Source: Dorea sp. CAG:317
GTDB taxonomy: Bacteria > Bacillota > Clostridia > Lachnospirales > Lachnospiraceae
DNA length: 64,000 nucleotides
Assembly: GCA_000433535.1 (NCBI GenBank)
Contig: FR892666.1
Coordinates: forward strand, 125,817 to 189,816
Reading direction: 5' to 3'
Shown here: positions 17,734-28,074 of the stretch, piece after piece
Layout: each line of letters starts with the position of its first letter
Position numbering within the stretch: position 1 is the stretch's first letter
Position numbers and translations under genes: made by a program
The notes under the pieces: model-generated
Databases searched by the model: none
The model's input: only the letters and a program-made list of their open reading frames with translations
What the model was told of the DNA's origin: nothing

Positions 17734-18285
17734 ATGAAGATTCAAAAATTAGGAGAGTTGTATGTGAGTTTCTTTAAGATCGGAGGACTCACATTCGGAG
17801 GCGGACTTGCCATGCTTCCCATGCTGCAGCGTGAAATCGTTACAGCGCGGAATTGGTGTACCGAAGAAGAGATTCTTGACATGTATGCCATCGGACAGTG
17901 TACGCCCGGAATCATTGCGGTAAATACTGCTACTTACGTAGGATATAAACAGGCTGGTTTCTGGGGAGGTCTTTTCGCTACTTTAGGCGTTATCTCTCCC
18001 TCTATCATCATTATCTGCCTCGTGGCAACCGTGCTTAAAAATGTTCTCCACTATCCGGCAGTCATTCATGCCCTTTCCGGCATCCGGATAGCTGTTTGCG
18101 CCCTTATGCTTAACACCGTTGTTACAATGGCAAAAAAAGGGATTGTCGACAAGCTTGGCGGTTTCTTATTCGCAGGTGGATTTATCCTTGCCTGCTTCTC
18201 TCCGATTCCGACAGCTGTGATCATTGTTTTATCCGGAATCATCGGTGTTATTGCAAAAAGAACAGGAGGCAGTAAAAACTCATGA
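17734..18285 (+). CDS. Chromate transporter family protein, half-size subunit A
   Basis: A 183-residue half-size ChrA-type protein with about 5-6 membrane segments. Family marks are the FKIGGLTFGGGLAMLPMLQREIV opening and YAIGQCTPGIIAVNTATYVGYK near 50-75. Short ChrA proteins are usually encoded as overlapping pairs and work together as the equivalent of one long transporter. Despite the family name, in anaerobes the natural anion is unknown. GGGTGA precedes the ATG and the stop overlaps the partner's ATG by 4 bp. Confidence 0.92.
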   Translation: MKIQKLGELYVSFFKIGGLTFGGGLAMLPMLQREIVTARNWCTEEEILDMYAIGQCTPGIIAVNTATYVGYKQAGFWGGLFATLGVISPSIIIICLVATVLKNVLHYPAVIHALSGIRIAVCALMLNTVVTMAKKGIVDKLGGFLFAGGFILACFSPIPTAVIIVLSGIIGVIAKRTGGSKNS

Positions 18286-18836
18286 TCTATTTACAGCTTG
18301 CATTTGAATTTTTTAAAATAGGACTATTCTCCATTGGCGGCGGTATGGCTACTTTACCGTTTCTTATGGATCTTACGAAAAAATACAACTGGTATACTGC
18401 CAGTGAACTTGCCAACATAGTTGCCATCAGCGAAAGCACCCCCGGACCGGTCGGCGTGAATATGGCGACTTATACCGGCTACAATGCCGCAGGCATTCCG
18501 GGTGCTCTGATCGCCACACTGTCTCTGACTGCACCGGCATTGATTATTATTATTATCATCGCACGATTTTTGGAAAATTTCAGCGAAAATCCTACTGTGA
18601 AAGCTGTTTTTTACGGAATCCGTCCTACCGTTGCCGCTCTCATCGGCTATGCAGTATGGGAGCTTTTAAAAATCACGCTCGTCACAGTCACAAATGGTGT
18701 GACAAGGATCAATTACTGGAATCTTGCCTTATGCATCATTTTCTTCGGGCTTATGCAGATCAAAAAACTGGGAAAACTTCACCCGCTGTTCTGGATCGTT
18801 GCAGGAGCCGCAGCCGGTATTATCTTCCAGCTTTAA
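18282..18836 (+). CDS. Chromate transporter family protein, half-size subunit B
   Basis: A 184-residue second half of the split pair. It repeats the family motif (FKIGLFSIGGGMATLPFLMDL) and ISESTPGPVGVNMATYTGYN near 50-70. It has about six hydrophobic segments and would have opposite topology to its partner. The ATG overlaps the stop of the first half by 4 bp, so translation is coupled. Its end overlaps hemW on the other strand by 4 bp with no terminator between them. Confidence 0.92.
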   Translation: MIYLQLAFEFFKIGLFSIGGGMATLPFLMDLTKKYNWYTASELANIVAISESTPGPVGVNMATYTGYNAAGIPGALIATLSLTAPALIIIIIIARFLENFSENPTVKAVFYGIRPTVAALIGYAVWELLKITLVTVTNGVTRINYWNLALCIIFFGLMQIKKLGKLHPLFWIVAGAAAGIIFQL

Positions 18837-19930
18837 ACGGATAAGAGGAATTCACTCATCACGTAATTGCTAAGATCAATTCCTCTCTCTGTAAGGCGCA
18901 GATATCCATCTGCGTCTTCCATCAATCCCATTTCTTTCATTCTTCGGATCACTTCATGGTAAATGCTTTCTATTGTACATCCAAATGTCTTCTCAAACAC
19001 AGCGCAGGAAACTCCTTCCATCTTTCTAAGTCCCAGAAACATAAATTCTTCCATCTGTCCCTGTCGATCGATTTCTTCCTTGTCTTCTCCCTGTATCCAT
19101 CTTTGATTATCCATAAGAGAAGAGGCGCCTCTTCCAATCCCCAAATACTCTGCCCTCTCCCAATATCCGAGATTATGCCGGCAGGCGTAACCCTTCTTCG
19201 CATAATTGGAGATCTCGTACCGCTCGTATCCATATTGCGCCAGAATCTCTTTCGTCATCTGATACATCCTTCGCTCGTCTTCTTCTCCCGGAAGTTCCTC
19301 CTGATGTTGCCCCTGTCCGTAGCGCTCGTAAAAAGGGGTTCCTTCTTCAATGATCAGACTGTACGCTGAGATATGCTCCGGCTTTATCTCCGCAACAGTT
19401 CGCAATGTATGTTCATAGCTTTCCACTGTCTGACCGGGAATTGCTGACATGAGATCGATATTTATATTATGAAATCCTGCTTCTCTTGCCAGCTTATAAG
19501 TGTCCAGAAACTCTTCAAATGTATGAATCCGCCCAAGCTTTTTCAATTCTTCATCCAGCGCCGACTGAAGTCCAATACTGAGCCGGTTGATTCCCACCTC
19601 TCGATATGTCCGAAGCTTCTCCTTATCTACTGTTCCCGGATTCATCTCAATTGTAATTTCCGCTTCACCAGACAACTGAAATGTTTCTTTTATACTTTTA
19701 AAAATATCTTTTATCTGGGCAGGTGTCAAAACAGACGGTGTTCCCCCGCCCAAAAAAATGCTTACAACAACATAAGCCTCTGCCAGATTCCGATAGGACC
19801 GGATATCTCTGCAAAGGCTCTCCACATAATCCTGCCGCTCCTGAAATTCGGAAGGAGCGGACAGGAAATCACAATATTTACATTTACTGATACAAAATGG
19901 TATATGAAGATATAATTCTAACGGTTTCAT
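18833..19930 (-). CDS. hemW: Radical SAM heme chaperone HemW
   Basis: A 365-residue radical SAM protein formerly annotated as oxygen-independent coproporphyrinogen oxidase. The cluster motif is CISKCKYC near 13-20. Next come FLGGGTPSVL, EMNPGTVDKEKLRTY, RLSIGLQSALDEELKKLGRIH, and the HemW-type C-terminal winged region. The single CX3CX2C motif without the extra HemN cysteine favours HemW, which inserts heme. AUG directly follows the lepA stop, the usual lepA-hemW order. Genes that often follow in Clostridia (hrcA, grpE, dnaK) are absent here, although a CIRCE site lies at 60.3 kb. Confidence 0.92.
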   Translation of the reverse strand: MKPLELYLHIPFCISKCKYCDFLSAPSEFQERQDYVESLCRDIRSYRNLAEAYVVVSIFLGGGTPSVLTPAQIKDIFKSIKETFQLSGEAEITIEMNPGTVDKEKLRTYREVGINRLSIGLQSALDEELKKLGRIHTFEEFLDTYKLAREAGFHNINIDLMSAIPGQTVESYEHTLRTVAEIKPEHISAYSLIIEEGTPFYERYGQGQHQEELPGEEDERRMYQMTKEILAQYGYERYEISNYAKKGYACRHNLGYWERAEYLGIGRGASSLMDNQRWIQGEDKEEIDRQGQMEEFMFLGLRKMEGVSCAVFEKTFGCTIESIYHEVIRRMKEMGLMEDADGYLRLTERGIDLSNYVMSEFLLSV

Positions 19931-21745
19931 TTATTTATCATCCAACTTCAACACACTCATAAATGCTTTCTGCGGGATTTCTACATTTCCCACCTGGCGC
20001 ATACGCTTCTTACCTTCTTTTTGCTTCTCTAACAGCTTTCTCTTACGGCTGATATCTCCGCCGTAACATTTTGCCAGCACATCTTTTCTCATTGCTTTTA
20101 CAGTCTCTCTGGCAATGATCTTGCTGCCGATGGCTGCCTGAATCGGAATTTCGAAAAGCTGTCTTGGAATCTCTTCTTTGAGTTTCTCACACATCTTACG
20201 TCCGCGTTCATATGCTGTATCTGCATGCACAATAAAGGACAACGCATCCACTTCCTCCTTATTGATCAGGATATCCAGCTTCACAAGCTCTGACTGTACA
20301 TATCCGTCCATCTCATAGTCAAAAGAGGCATATCCCCGTGAACGTGACTTCAGCGCGTCAAAGAAATCATAGATAATTTCGTTAAGCGGAAGGTGATAAC
20401 GAAGCACAGCACGCGTCTCCTCAATATATTCCATCCCTTCATAGACGCCTCTTCGCTCCTGGCAAAGATCCATGATCGCTCCGATAAATTCAGAAGTCAC
20501 CATGATCTCCGCTTTTACCATTGGCTCCTCCATATACTCAATCTCAGAAAGATCCGGAAGATTCGATGGATTGGTAAGTTCGATCACCTCGCCATTTGTC
20601 TTGTGCACTTTATAGATAACACCCGGCGCTGTTGTTACCAGATCAAGATTATATTCTCGCTCCAGACGTTCCTGAATAATTTCCAGATGAAGCAGACCTA
20701 AAAATCCACAGCGGAAACCAAAGCCAAGTGCTATCGACGTCTCCGGCTCAAATTGAAGAGATGCATCATTTAACTGAAGCTTCTCTAACGCATCCCGAAG
20801 ATCCGGATATTTTGCCCCATCAGCCGGATACATACCGCAATAAACCATAGGATTCACTTTTTTGTAACCCGGGAGCGGCTCTGCGCACGGACTCGCCGCA
20901 TTCGTAATCGTATCACCTACGCGGGTATCTTTTACATTTTTTAAGCTGGCAGTAATATATCCAACCATTCCTGCCGAGAGTTCGTCACACGGAATAAACT
21001 GTCCGGCTCCAAAGTAGCCCACTTCCACAACTTCTGCTCTTGCTCCTGTCGCCATCATCAGGATCGGTGTGCCCTTCTTTACCGTTCCTTCTTTAATTCT
21101 GCAAAATACAATCACGCCTTTGTACGAATCATAGAGAGAATCAAAGATCAGCGCTTTCAACGGCGCTGCCACATCTCCTGTCGGCGCTGGAATCTTCTCC
21201 ACAATCTGCTCTAACACATCCTCCACATTCAGTCCCGTCTTCGCTGAGATCTGCGGGGCATCCATTGCCTCAATGCCAATCACATCTTCAATCTCATTCA
21301 TCACACGTTCCGGTTCCGCACTTGGAAGATCTACCTTATTGATTACCGGCATCACATCCAAGTCATGATCCAGTGCAAGATATACATTCGCAAGTGTCTG
21401 CGCTTCCACGCCCTGCGCAGCATCTACTACAAGAATAGCGCCGTCACAGGCTGCCAGACTCCGAGATACTTCATAGTTAAAATCCACGTGTCCCGGTGTA
21501 TCAATCAAATTGAAAATATATTCTTCGCCGTCTTTTGCCTTGTATACAGTACGCACGGTCTGGGCTTTGATCGTAATCCCGCGCTCTCTTTCCAGTTCCA
21601 TATTGTCCAATACCTGAGACTGCATCTCTCGGCTTGTCAGCAAACCGGTCATCTCAATGATCCGGTCCGCCAATGTTGATTTTCCATGGTCTATATGTGC
21701 AATAATGCAAAAATTTCTGATTTTATTCTGATCTATTCCTGCCAC
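19931..21745 (-). CDS. lepA: Elongation factor 4 (LepA)
   Basis: A 604-residue ribosome-dependent GTPase thought to back-translocate stalled ribosomes. The G domain has [21 protein letters not shown] and [11 protein letters not shown]-like domains II, III and V follow, and the LepA-specific C-terminal domain ends with [20 protein letters not shown]. The start is a GTG with AAGGAGCG upstream. It sits between holA (32 bp) and hemW (no gap) in the long minus-strand run. Confidence 0.97.
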   Translation of the reverse strand: MAGIDQNKIRNFCIIAHIDHGKSTLADRIIEMTGLLTSREMQSQVLDNMELERERGITIKAQTVRTVYKAKDGEEYIFNLIDTPGHVDFNYEVSRSLAACDGAILVVDAAQGVEAQTLANVYLALDHDLDVMPVINKVDLPSAEPERVMNEIEDVIGIEAMDAPQISAKTGLNVEDVLEQIVEKIPAPTGDVAAPLKALIFDSLYDSYKGVIVFCRIKEGTVKKGTPILMMATGARAEVVEVGYFGAGQFIPCDELSAGMVGYITASLKNVKDTRVGDTITNAASPCAEPLPGYKKVNPMVYCGMYPADGAKYPDLRDALEKLQLNDASLQFEPETSIALGFGFRCGFLGLLHLEIIQERLEREYNLDLVTTAPGVIYKVHKTNGEVIELTNPSNLPDLSEIEYMEEPMVKAEIMVTSEFIGAIMDLCQERRGVYEGMEYIEETRAVLRYHLPLNEIIYDFFDALKSRSRGYASFDYEMDGYVQSELVKLDILINKEEVDALSFIVHADTAYERGRKMCEKLKEEIPRQLFEIPIQAAIGSKIIARETVKAMRKDVLAKCYGGDISRKRKLLEKQKEGKKRMRQVGNVEIPQKAFMSVLKLDDK

Positions 21746-21777
21746 AATCGTCGCTCCTTATCTAATAACATACATAA

Positions 21778-22767
21778 TTATTGTACCACAGGGGTGCTGT
21801 ATTTTACAATGAAAACTTCTACCCCCATCACATCTCCAAGCCTTCCTGTCTTGACCAGTTCTTCTATCTCTGCGGACTCTTCCATGATCGCGCGAAGTTC
21901 ACTGCTTTGAAAATTCCGGCACTGGCTCATATATTTTCCCGCCACAAAAGGATGCAGCCCCGCAGACTTGGCAATCTGTGCTTTATCATTTCCCTGCTTT
22001 ACCAGTTCTTTCACATGAAGCAGCAGCTTAAATTGACGGCTCAACAGATATAGAATACGCATCGGAGGCTCTTTTAACGCCAGAAGATCATAATAATACT
22101 CCAGTGCTTTCTTTTGCTGCTTTAAAGCTACCGCCTCGACCATGTCAAAGATCTTATTTGTAATCTGGGTCGTACAGATCTCGTCAATATCCTGCATAGT
22201 TACTTCTTCCTGTCCCATGGCATAAGAAAATAATTTTTCCATCTCTTTTTCCAGATTTTCCATATCCGTTCCTGTCTTGGACACCAGATATCGGGCTGTA
22301 GATTCCTTGATCTTCATTCCTTCTTTTTTCACACTTCCGGCGATCCAATAGAGAAGCGTTTTTTCATCCTGCCTTGACAGCTCCACGATCCGGCCTTTTT
22401 CCTTCACCGCCTTATACATTTTCCCCCGCTTATCTACCTCTGACTCCACAAAAAGAAAGTATGCAGTTTCCGGAAGATTTTTCAGATAATCTGCAAGCTC
22501 CGGTGCCGCGTTTTTAAAGAAACCGGAGTTCTCGATCACGATCAGTCTTCGCTCTGCAAAAAAAGGCATCGTCTCTGCCAGATCGATCACTTCTGCCACA
22601 TGGATTCCTTTTCCCTCGTAATAAGTATAATTTACGGTATCATCTTCCGAAATCATTGCCCTTGTAAGCTTCTGTTTATACTGTTTTTTCAGATACGCCT
22701 CTTCCCCATAGAGAAGATAAATCTGCTTAAATACACCTGTTTTAATATCTTCATTCAGACTCTTCAT
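21778..22767 (-). CDS. holA: DNA polymerase III delta subunit
   Basis: A 329-residue clamp-loader delta subunit that opens the sliding clamp. Residues about 12-140 form the AAA-like domain I (IYLLYGEEAYLKKQYKQ opening). Helical domain II follows with the hallmark LVSKTGTDMENLEKEMEKL near 185, and domain III holds RILYLLSRQFKLLLHVKEL. I used the ATG at 22767 (GGGGA 8 bases upstream); a TTG ten codons earlier is possible. rpsT, which often faces holA, is absent. comEC ends 61 bp upstream on the same strand. Confidence 0.93.
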   Translation of the reverse strand: MKSLNEDIKTGVFKQIYLLYGEEAYLKKQYKQKLTRAMISEDDTVNYTYYEGKGIHVAEVIDLAETMPFFAERRLIVIENSGFFKNAAPELADYLKNLPETAYFLFVESEVDKRGKMYKAVKEKGRIVELSRQDEKTLLYWIAGSVKKEGMKIKESTARYLVSKTGTDMENLEKEMEKLFSYAMGQEEVTMQDIDEICTTQITNKIFDMVEAVALKQQKKALEYYYDLLALKEPPMRILYLLSRQFKLLLHVKELVKQGNDKAQIAKSAGLHPFVAGKYMSQCRNFQSSELRAIMEESAEIEELVKTGRLGDVMGVEVFIVKYSTPVVQ

Positions 22768-22828
22768 ATTTTTATCCCCGTCTCGATCTTCTTCCAAAAA
22801 GTATAGCGAATTTCCTCCTGTAATTCAA

Positions 22829-25009
22829 CTATTTAAAACCAGAAATCGTAAACTCTCCCTCGGATACAACGATCGTCACCGCTCCTTCTTCCTGCGTGGA
22901 ATATATAATAGCACCCGCGTCCTTCAATCGCTCCAACGTCTCCTTGTGAGGGTGCCCGTAAGAATTATTTTCCCCTGCTGATATAAAAGCATATTGGGGA
23001 GCAGCTGTTTTCAAAAACTCTTCCGTCGTAGAATTTCCGGACCCGTGGTGAGCGGTCTTTAACACATCCCACACACATTCAGAATACTCTCCCTGCAAGT
23101 GGCCGACGAGGCGCTTCTCTCCCTCGCCTTCCACATCTCCGGTAAATAACATGTCAAAATCACCATATCGAAGGGCAAGCACTAACGAAGCACTGTTCCC
23201 GGTCTCTTCCATCTCTCCTTTCCCCGGCTGTATGCAGGTAAGAGACAGCTTCCCTTCCGTCAGACATTGTCCTTTTTCCATTGTAAAAACAGGAATTCCT
23301 TCTTCTGCCGCCAGCTCTGCCAGCTCCTTCAGCGCATCATCCCATACGGTCTGCGTCGGAAGAACAAGCCTCTTAATCGTTACCCCTGTCTTTTGCCTTT
23401 GCACCATCTCCCGGATTCCGCTAATATGATCCTGATCTCCATGAGAGACAAAGACATAATCAAGACTCCCGATTCCCTGAGATAAAAGATAGGGTTCTAT
23501 CCGGTACTCTCCCACCTTCTTCACATCACTGCTTCCGCCGTCCATGAAATAGGTCTTCCCTTCCGGACCTCGTATCACAAGCCCGTCTCCCTGTCCCACG
23601 TCCAGCATTGTAATTGTGATTTTATCTTTTACTTGTATTGTAAATAATAAAATTGTCATCCCTATACTCACAAGCAAAACCGAAAGAAAGCCCCTCCTCT
23701 TTCTGCTTCGTTTCTCCCCTTTGTTTTCCTCCTTCTTTCTCAGCAATAATACCGCTGCGAACAGAAAAACATAATAGAACAGAATCTTCCATATAGCCGG
23801 CTGCCCTGTGACCACCCTTGCAAAAGGAAGACGAAGCGCCGCTTCACAGCTATGCTCATACACCCGAAAAATTATTCGACAACACAAAAAGATTGCTTCT
23901 CCTGCATGTTCCCAAAACAGACTGATCATCGTTCCTGTAAGACCCGCTGCCATCAGTACCGACAACAGCGGAATTATAATCAGATTCAGGAAAACTCCAT
24001 AAATCGGAAATTCATAAAACGAATACATCAAAATCGGAAGAAGGAAAAGATTCACACTGACACTCGCCCAAAGGCTTTGTGCTGGTAAATTTTTAAATAT
24101 CGGAAGAATGAAAATAATTGCTATCAAAGCTCCAAACGAGAGCCAGAAGCCACTATCGTACAGAGAAAGCGGGCGCCACAAGCAGACGATCACCGCAGCA
24201 GCCGCAAGCGCTGTCGGACTATCATAATGTCTGCCTGAAAGATCTGCTCCTATGCGAAATAAAAACATCACCATTGCCCGAAACGCCGAAACCGTCATCC
24301 CGATCATCAAAATATAAGCAGACAAAAATAATATGCCCGCAAGCCCTCCCACGGTATACGAGCCCGTGATTCTTCGCAGGAGATGATAGACTCCCACACC
24401 AAGGAACGACAGATGAAGCCCCGAAACAGCCAACACGTGGGCAATCCCGTTTACCTGATACAGTTCCCTGATTTCTCGGTCCATCCCCTGTTTTTCTCCC
24501 AGGAGAATTGCCGCCAGAGCCCCGCCGTCTTCTTCTCCTGCTGCGTCAATAAGAATCCGTTTCCACTTCTGTCTCAGCTCATACAGTCCCTGTTTCAAGG
24601 GATTGCTTTCTCTATCTGTCACGCGCAGAGCTTCTGCCCACAGGAAGGCTCCTATCTTCTGTTTTTCATAATAAAATTTCTGATCGAAATTTCCCGGATT
24701 CCGCGCTTCCTCAAAAAGAGAAAGCTCTCCTTTGACGTTTACTTTATTTCCTATTTGAACCGGTTGTTTTGCATCATCATATACAAGAATTCTGGATGTT
24801 TTTTTTGATAAAATAAGATATAGAATTTGATAAGATTCTCTGACTTCAATTTGATATACCTGACCGGTAATCTGAACTTCTTTTCCTGCCTGCTTTTTCA
24901 TTTCAGGAGGCACAAGCTCTCGAAAGAACCGACTGCCTCCTGCCGTCATTCCTATGGAAAAAATCAGAAATACCATCAGGCACACACTGCATAATGGTCT
25001 GTTTCTCAA
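22829..25009 (-). CDS. comEC: DNA internalisation competence protein ComEC/Rec2
   Basis: A 726-residue inner-membrane channel for single-stranded DNA uptake. A short DUF4131 N-terminal domain with OB-like strands (about 35-120) precedes the Competence domain (about 150-430). That domain carries the signature NGIAHVLAVSGLHLSFLG. A C-terminal metallo-beta-lactamase-like domain has DVGQGDGLVI, VSHGDQDHISG and TAHHGSGNS. Length and order are complete. The start is a TTG (TTGA overlap with the GerMN stop) with GGAG 7 bases upstream. It is coupled to the GerMN lipoprotein gene and lies in the same unit as comEA. Confidence 0.94.
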   Translation of the reverse strand: MRNRPLCSVCLMVFLIFSIGMTAGGSRFFRELVPPEMKKQAGKEVQITGQVYQIEVRESYQILYLILSKKTSRILVYDDAKQPVQIGNKVNVKGELSLFEEARNPGNFDQKFYYEKQKIGAFLWAEALRVTDRESNPLKQGLYELRQKWKRILIDAAGEEDGGALAAILLGEKQGMDREIRELYQVNGIAHVLAVSGLHLSFLGVGVYHLLRRITGSYTVGGLAGILFLSAYILMIGMTVSAFRAMVMFLFRIGADLSGRHYDSPTALAAAAVIVCLWRPLSLYDSGFWLSFGALIAIIFILPIFKNLPAQSLWASVSVNLFLLPILMYSFYEFPIYGVFLNLIIIPLLSVLMAAGLTGTMISLFWEHAGEAIFLCCRIIFRVYEHSCEAALRLPFARVVTGQPAIWKILFYYVFLFAAVLLLRKKEENKGEKRSRKRRGFLSVLLVSIGMTILLFTIQVKDKITITMLDVGQGDGLVIRGPEGKTYFMDGGSSDVKKVGEYRIEPYLLSQGIGSLDYVFVSHGDQDHISGIREMVQRQKTGVTIKRLVLPTQTVWDDALKELAELAAEEGIPVFTMEKGQCLTEGKLSLTCIQPGKGEMEETGNSASLVLALRYGDFDMLFTGDVEGEGEKRLVGHLQGEYSECVWDVLKTAHHGSGNSTTEEFLKTAAPQYAFISAGENNSYGHPHKETLERLKDAGAIIYSTQEEGAVTIVVSEGEFTISGFK

Positions 25010-25929
25010 TCCTTTTTCTCCACATAATCATAGTCTGCCGCAAAAGGCTGACTTAAATCTACACTGCTTTGATACGTAACCTTCGTCTCTCCGTTGACCA
25101 GAATCTGAACCTGACCTGTCGCACAATTCTCTACGATTGAATTCACCAATGCATAAATGGTCACATACGGGTCAACTTTATAATCTGTATTCAAAAACTC
25201 TTCATTAAAATTCACATAACAGATTCCGTCTTTCACTGACACGCTGCGCACTTCTGTATTCGGAGAAATCACCGGAAAGTTTCCGTCCTTTCCCGGACCT
25301 TTCAGTATTTTTTCCACGATTACTTTTTCTCTCGACGTATTGCTGTTATACCGTACTTTCACCGTTTCCGAGCCAAGTCTGTCTCCCTTAGCATTCGAAA
25401 AATAAAGCCGAAACTTTTCAACCTGATAAGAGTGAAGCGAAGATCCTGTATTTTCCACAAAGTCTTCGGCATTCATAGCTCCCAATTCGCGGCCATGCTG
25501 ATCCTTCAAAGGCTCATCTTCTATGAAAAACCTCACATCATCCACACCGTCGATCTGTGTCAACGTCTGCACGACTGCCGCCCGGAGCAACAATTCCCCC
25601 TCTCCGCTAAGCTTCTCATACCCGTCGTCAAAGTACAATTTCACACACTCATCGGACAGCTCCCATTTTTCCAGCTTTGCCTCTTCTGCAAAAGCGCTTT
25701 GGTATTCCGTTGTATCCTCCACTCGGCGCATGGCTTTGAGTACATTTCGAACCTGTTCCTCTGCGGATGTTCCTTTCAATTGAATCTCCTCTTTTACAAG
25801 CCCCGTTCCTTCTACATTGACATAGTAGATACCAGGTTCCCCTTGTGCCGGCTTCCTGTCTTTTCCGCAGGCTGTTAAAAAGAGGACGCACACAAGGAAT
25901 AGGGCTATCATATCTCTACTCTTCTTCAT
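25006..25929 (-). CDS. GerMN-domain lipoprotein
   Basis: A 307-residue secreted lipoprotein. The signal ends in lipobox LTAC (Cys at about 21). Two GerMN modules follow, about residues 60-155 and 195-290, each with the family beta-alpha pattern (for example ICYVNFNEEFLNTDY near 240). GerMN domains occur in spore germination protein GerM and in LpqB-type lipoproteins. LpqB works with the two-component system MtrAB in actinobacteria, and here too the gene directly follows a histidine kinase (17-bp gap). A role in envelope sensing with that kinase is an inference from position. It overlaps comEC by 4 bp. Confidence 0.88.
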   Translation of the reverse strand: MKKSRDMIALFLVCVLFLTACGKDRKPAQGEPGIYYVNVEGTGLVKEEIQLKGTSAEEQVRNVLKAMRRVEDTTEYQSAFAEEAKLEKWELSDECVKLYFDDGYEKLSGEGELLLRAAVVQTLTQIDGVDDVRFFIEDEPLKDQHGRELGAMNAEDFVENTGSSLHSYQVEKFRLYFSNAKGDRLGSETVKVRYNSNTSREKVIVEKILKGPGKDGNFPVISPNTEVRSVSVKDGICYVNFNEEFLNTDYKVDPYVTIYALVNSIVENCATGQVQILVNGETKVTYQSSVDLSQPFAADYDYVEKKD

Positions 25930-25946
25930 ATCATTCTTCCTTCTTT

Positions 25947-27350
25947 CTACGCCACATAGTTCAGTGGAATCCGCATAGTAAATGTTGTTCCTTCCCCCGG
26001 CTGACTGAACACTTTGATCGCACCCCGATGCATTACAACTGCACTTCTTGCTATAGCAAGCCCAAGCCCTGTGCCGCCGATTTCTCTGGAGTGAGATTTA
26101 TCCACGCGATAAAAACGTTCAAAAATATGTTCCACTTCATCCTCTGCAATTCCGATTCCTGAATCCGCCACTTCGATATAGAAAAATTTGTGGTCTGCAT
26201 TCAAGGATACATGCACCCAGCCATTTTCTTTATTGTATTTAATCGCATTTTCCACGAGATTACTAAGCGCCAGCGAAAATTTTGTTTCATCTACCTCTGC
26301 TGTCACCGGACGGAAGCTCTCATAGACGACCTCAATATTATTGGCTGCTGCAATTGGACGCAGACGTTTCAAAATCTTCTCCACAAGCTCATTCATATTC
26401 TCTGACCGGATATTCATGGTGTTCGCTGTCTTGTCCATTTTCACAAGCGATAACAAATCATTAATGATCTTAGCTTCTCTCTCGATTTCCTCGGACAGAT
26501 CTTCCATAAATTCCTTATACAATTCCACCGGCACGTCATCCTGTAAAAGGAGCGAATCCGCCAAAACCTTCATAGATGTGATCGGAGTTTTTAATTCATG
26601 CGACACATTTGATACAAATTCCTGTCTGGAATCATCCAGTATTTTCAGTCTTCCGAGCATTTTGTTAAAGGCTTCCGATAAAAGCCTTGTCTCTGTATAG
26701 CTGTTTTCATGAAGATAATCGGCATTATACCCTTCCGTCACAGCAGCTATCGAATGAGTGATTCGGCCAAATGGCTTCACCATTACAAATCCAAGGAACA
26801 ACGCTGTGATTATCGTCACAAGTCCCATTGCCATTCCCAGAATGTCCGCTTTGTTCTCCAGAATCTGCCGTCCTTCTACGATGGGATCTGTGGAAATGCT
26901 TACAAGGATCACTCCGGATACCTCATCGGAATCCATTGCCATAATCGGTGATGCCACCTCAATATAGCGATTTTCGGCATCATAACGACTGGTGCTGTTC
27001 CCATTTTTGCACCGAATCACATCTTCCGACACGATTGTCTTTCCTTTATCCATATCATATGTATCTTCTACAATGCGGTATTCACTGTCGATGACCATTA
27101 CCCGTCCGCTGTAGATATTGGACAATTGGGTAAGTTCGCCCTTGATTACTTCAGATGTAATCCCGTCTGAATAGTCTAATGTTCTCAGCTGATTACAAAG
27201 AATAGTGCACTGATTCTGTATCTCTGCCGTCTGCACTTCCACGGCTCTTTTTTCATAACTATTAAGAATCACCGCTCTCATCAGTGCGCCCGAACAAAAT
27301 CCTACGACAATGACAAGCAGCGCGATCCGAAAACGGAGACTCTTTAACAT
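25947..27350 (-). CDS. Sensor histidine kinase (WalK/PhoR-like)
   Basis: A 467-residue membrane kinase. Membrane segment 1 lies near 7-28. An extracytoplasmic sensor of about 150 residues has Cache-like strands (RVMVIDSEYRIVEDTYDMDKG). Segment 2 lies near 185-207, then HAMP. The DHp helix has the phospho-His in NVSHELKTPITSM, and the HATPase has NLVENAIKYN, DSGIGIAEDE and GTGLGLAIAR. The ATG at 27350 lies 19 bp after the regulator's stop; no clear Shine-Dalgarno is visible, suggesting coupling. It is cotranscribed with its response regulator, the GerMN lipoprotein and ComEA/ComEC. The signal is unknown. Confidence 0.92.
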   Translation of the reverse strand: MLKSLRFRIALLVIVVGFCSGALMRAVILNSYEKRAVEVQTAEIQNQCTILCNQLRTLDYSDGITSEVIKGELTQLSNIYSGRVMVIDSEYRIVEDTYDMDKGKTIVSEDVIRCKNGNSTSRYDAENRYIEVASPIMAMDSDEVSGVILVSISTDPIVEGRQILENKADILGMAMGLVTIITALFLGFVMVKPFGRITHSIAAVTEGYNADYLHENSYTETRLLSEAFNKMLGRLKILDDSRQEFVSNVSHELKTPITSMKVLADSLLLQDDVPVELYKEFMEDLSEEIEREAKIINDLLSLVKMDKTANTMNIRSENMNELVEKILKRLRPIAAANNIEVVYESFRPVTAEVDETKFSLALSNLVENAIKYNKENGWVHVSLNADHKFFYIEVADSGIGIAEDEVEHIFERFYRVDKSHSREIGGTGLGLAIARSAVVMHRGAIKVFSQPGEGTTFTMRIPLNYVA

Positions 27351-27369
27351 ATCTGCTTTGATATACTTA

Positions 27370-28062
27370 CTAACCCTTGAAATAATAACCCACTCCCCAC
27401 TTCGTGTATACATACTTCGGATCACTTGGATTGGTTTCAATCTTTTCACGAAGTCTTCGAATATGTACATCCACGGTTCTGGCATCTCCCGGATACTCGT
27501 ATCCCCATACAATATTCAGAAGATTCTCTCTGCTGTATACTTTCCCCGGATTCATGGCAAGAAGCTCCAAAAGATCGAACTCCTTAGCTGTGAGGTTCAC
27601 TTCTTTTCCGCTGATCACTACCCGTCTGCTCTCACAGTCAATTCTCATGTCACCTTTTGTCACTACTTTATCGTTCGTTTCTTCCTGACTCTTTCTGCCC
27701 ATTCGTCTCATGATCGCTTTGATTCTTGCTTTCACCTCAAGAATGTTAAATGGTTTGGTAATATAGTCGTCTGCGCCGTATTCCAGTCCGAGGATCTTAT
27801 CCATATCATCCCCTTTTGCTGTCAGCATAATAACCGGCACATCGGAAAACTCCCGAATCTGCTGACACACTTGAAAGCCATCGCATTTTGGAAGCATCAC
27901 ATCCAGCAGGATCATATCATAAGAATTCTCTCTGGCAAGCTTCAGCGCTTCCTCCCCATCATAAGCACAGTCCACTTTCATGCCGTCCTGTTCCAGACTG
28001 AACCGGATTCCTTTCACGATCAACTTTTCATCATCGACAACCAATACCCTTTTTCCTTCCAT
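27370..28062 (-). CDS. OmpR/PhoB-family response regulator (WalR-like)
   Basis: A 230-residue regulator. The receiver domain has the acidic pair VVDDEK, phospho-Asp in ILLDVMLPK near 53, and the conserved Lys in ITKPFN near 102. A winged-helix DNA-binding domain follows (about 130-228, with LTAKEFDLLELLAMNPGKV and VDVHIRRLREKI). Sequence is close to the WalR/PhoP group, but essential WalR function cannot be claimed. comEA ends 12 bp upstream and the partner kinase follows 19 bp downstream. Confidence 0.93.
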   Translation of the reverse strand: MEGKRVLVVDDEKLIVKGIRFSLEQDGMKVDCAYDGEEALKLARENSYDMILLDVMLPKCDGFQVCQQIREFSDVPVIMLTAKGDDMDKILGLEYGADDYITKPFNILEVKARIKAIMRRMGRKSQEETNDKVVTKGDMRIDCESRRVVISGKEVNLTAKEFDLLELLAMNPGKVYSRENLLNIVWGYEYPGDARTVDVHIRRLREKIETNPSDPKYVYTKWGVGYYFKG

Positions 28063-28074
28063 ACTGCGACCCCC

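Noticed and set aside
17734..18836. Frameshifted single chrA gene
   Set aside because: Both halves carry their own complete family motif and a 4-bp stop/start overlap, as in natural short-chain ChrA pairs.
18833..19930. HemN-type coproporphyrinogen dehydrogenase
   Set aside because: Only the HemW-type CX3CX2C motif is present and the gene follows lepA, so the heme chaperone HemW is the better call.
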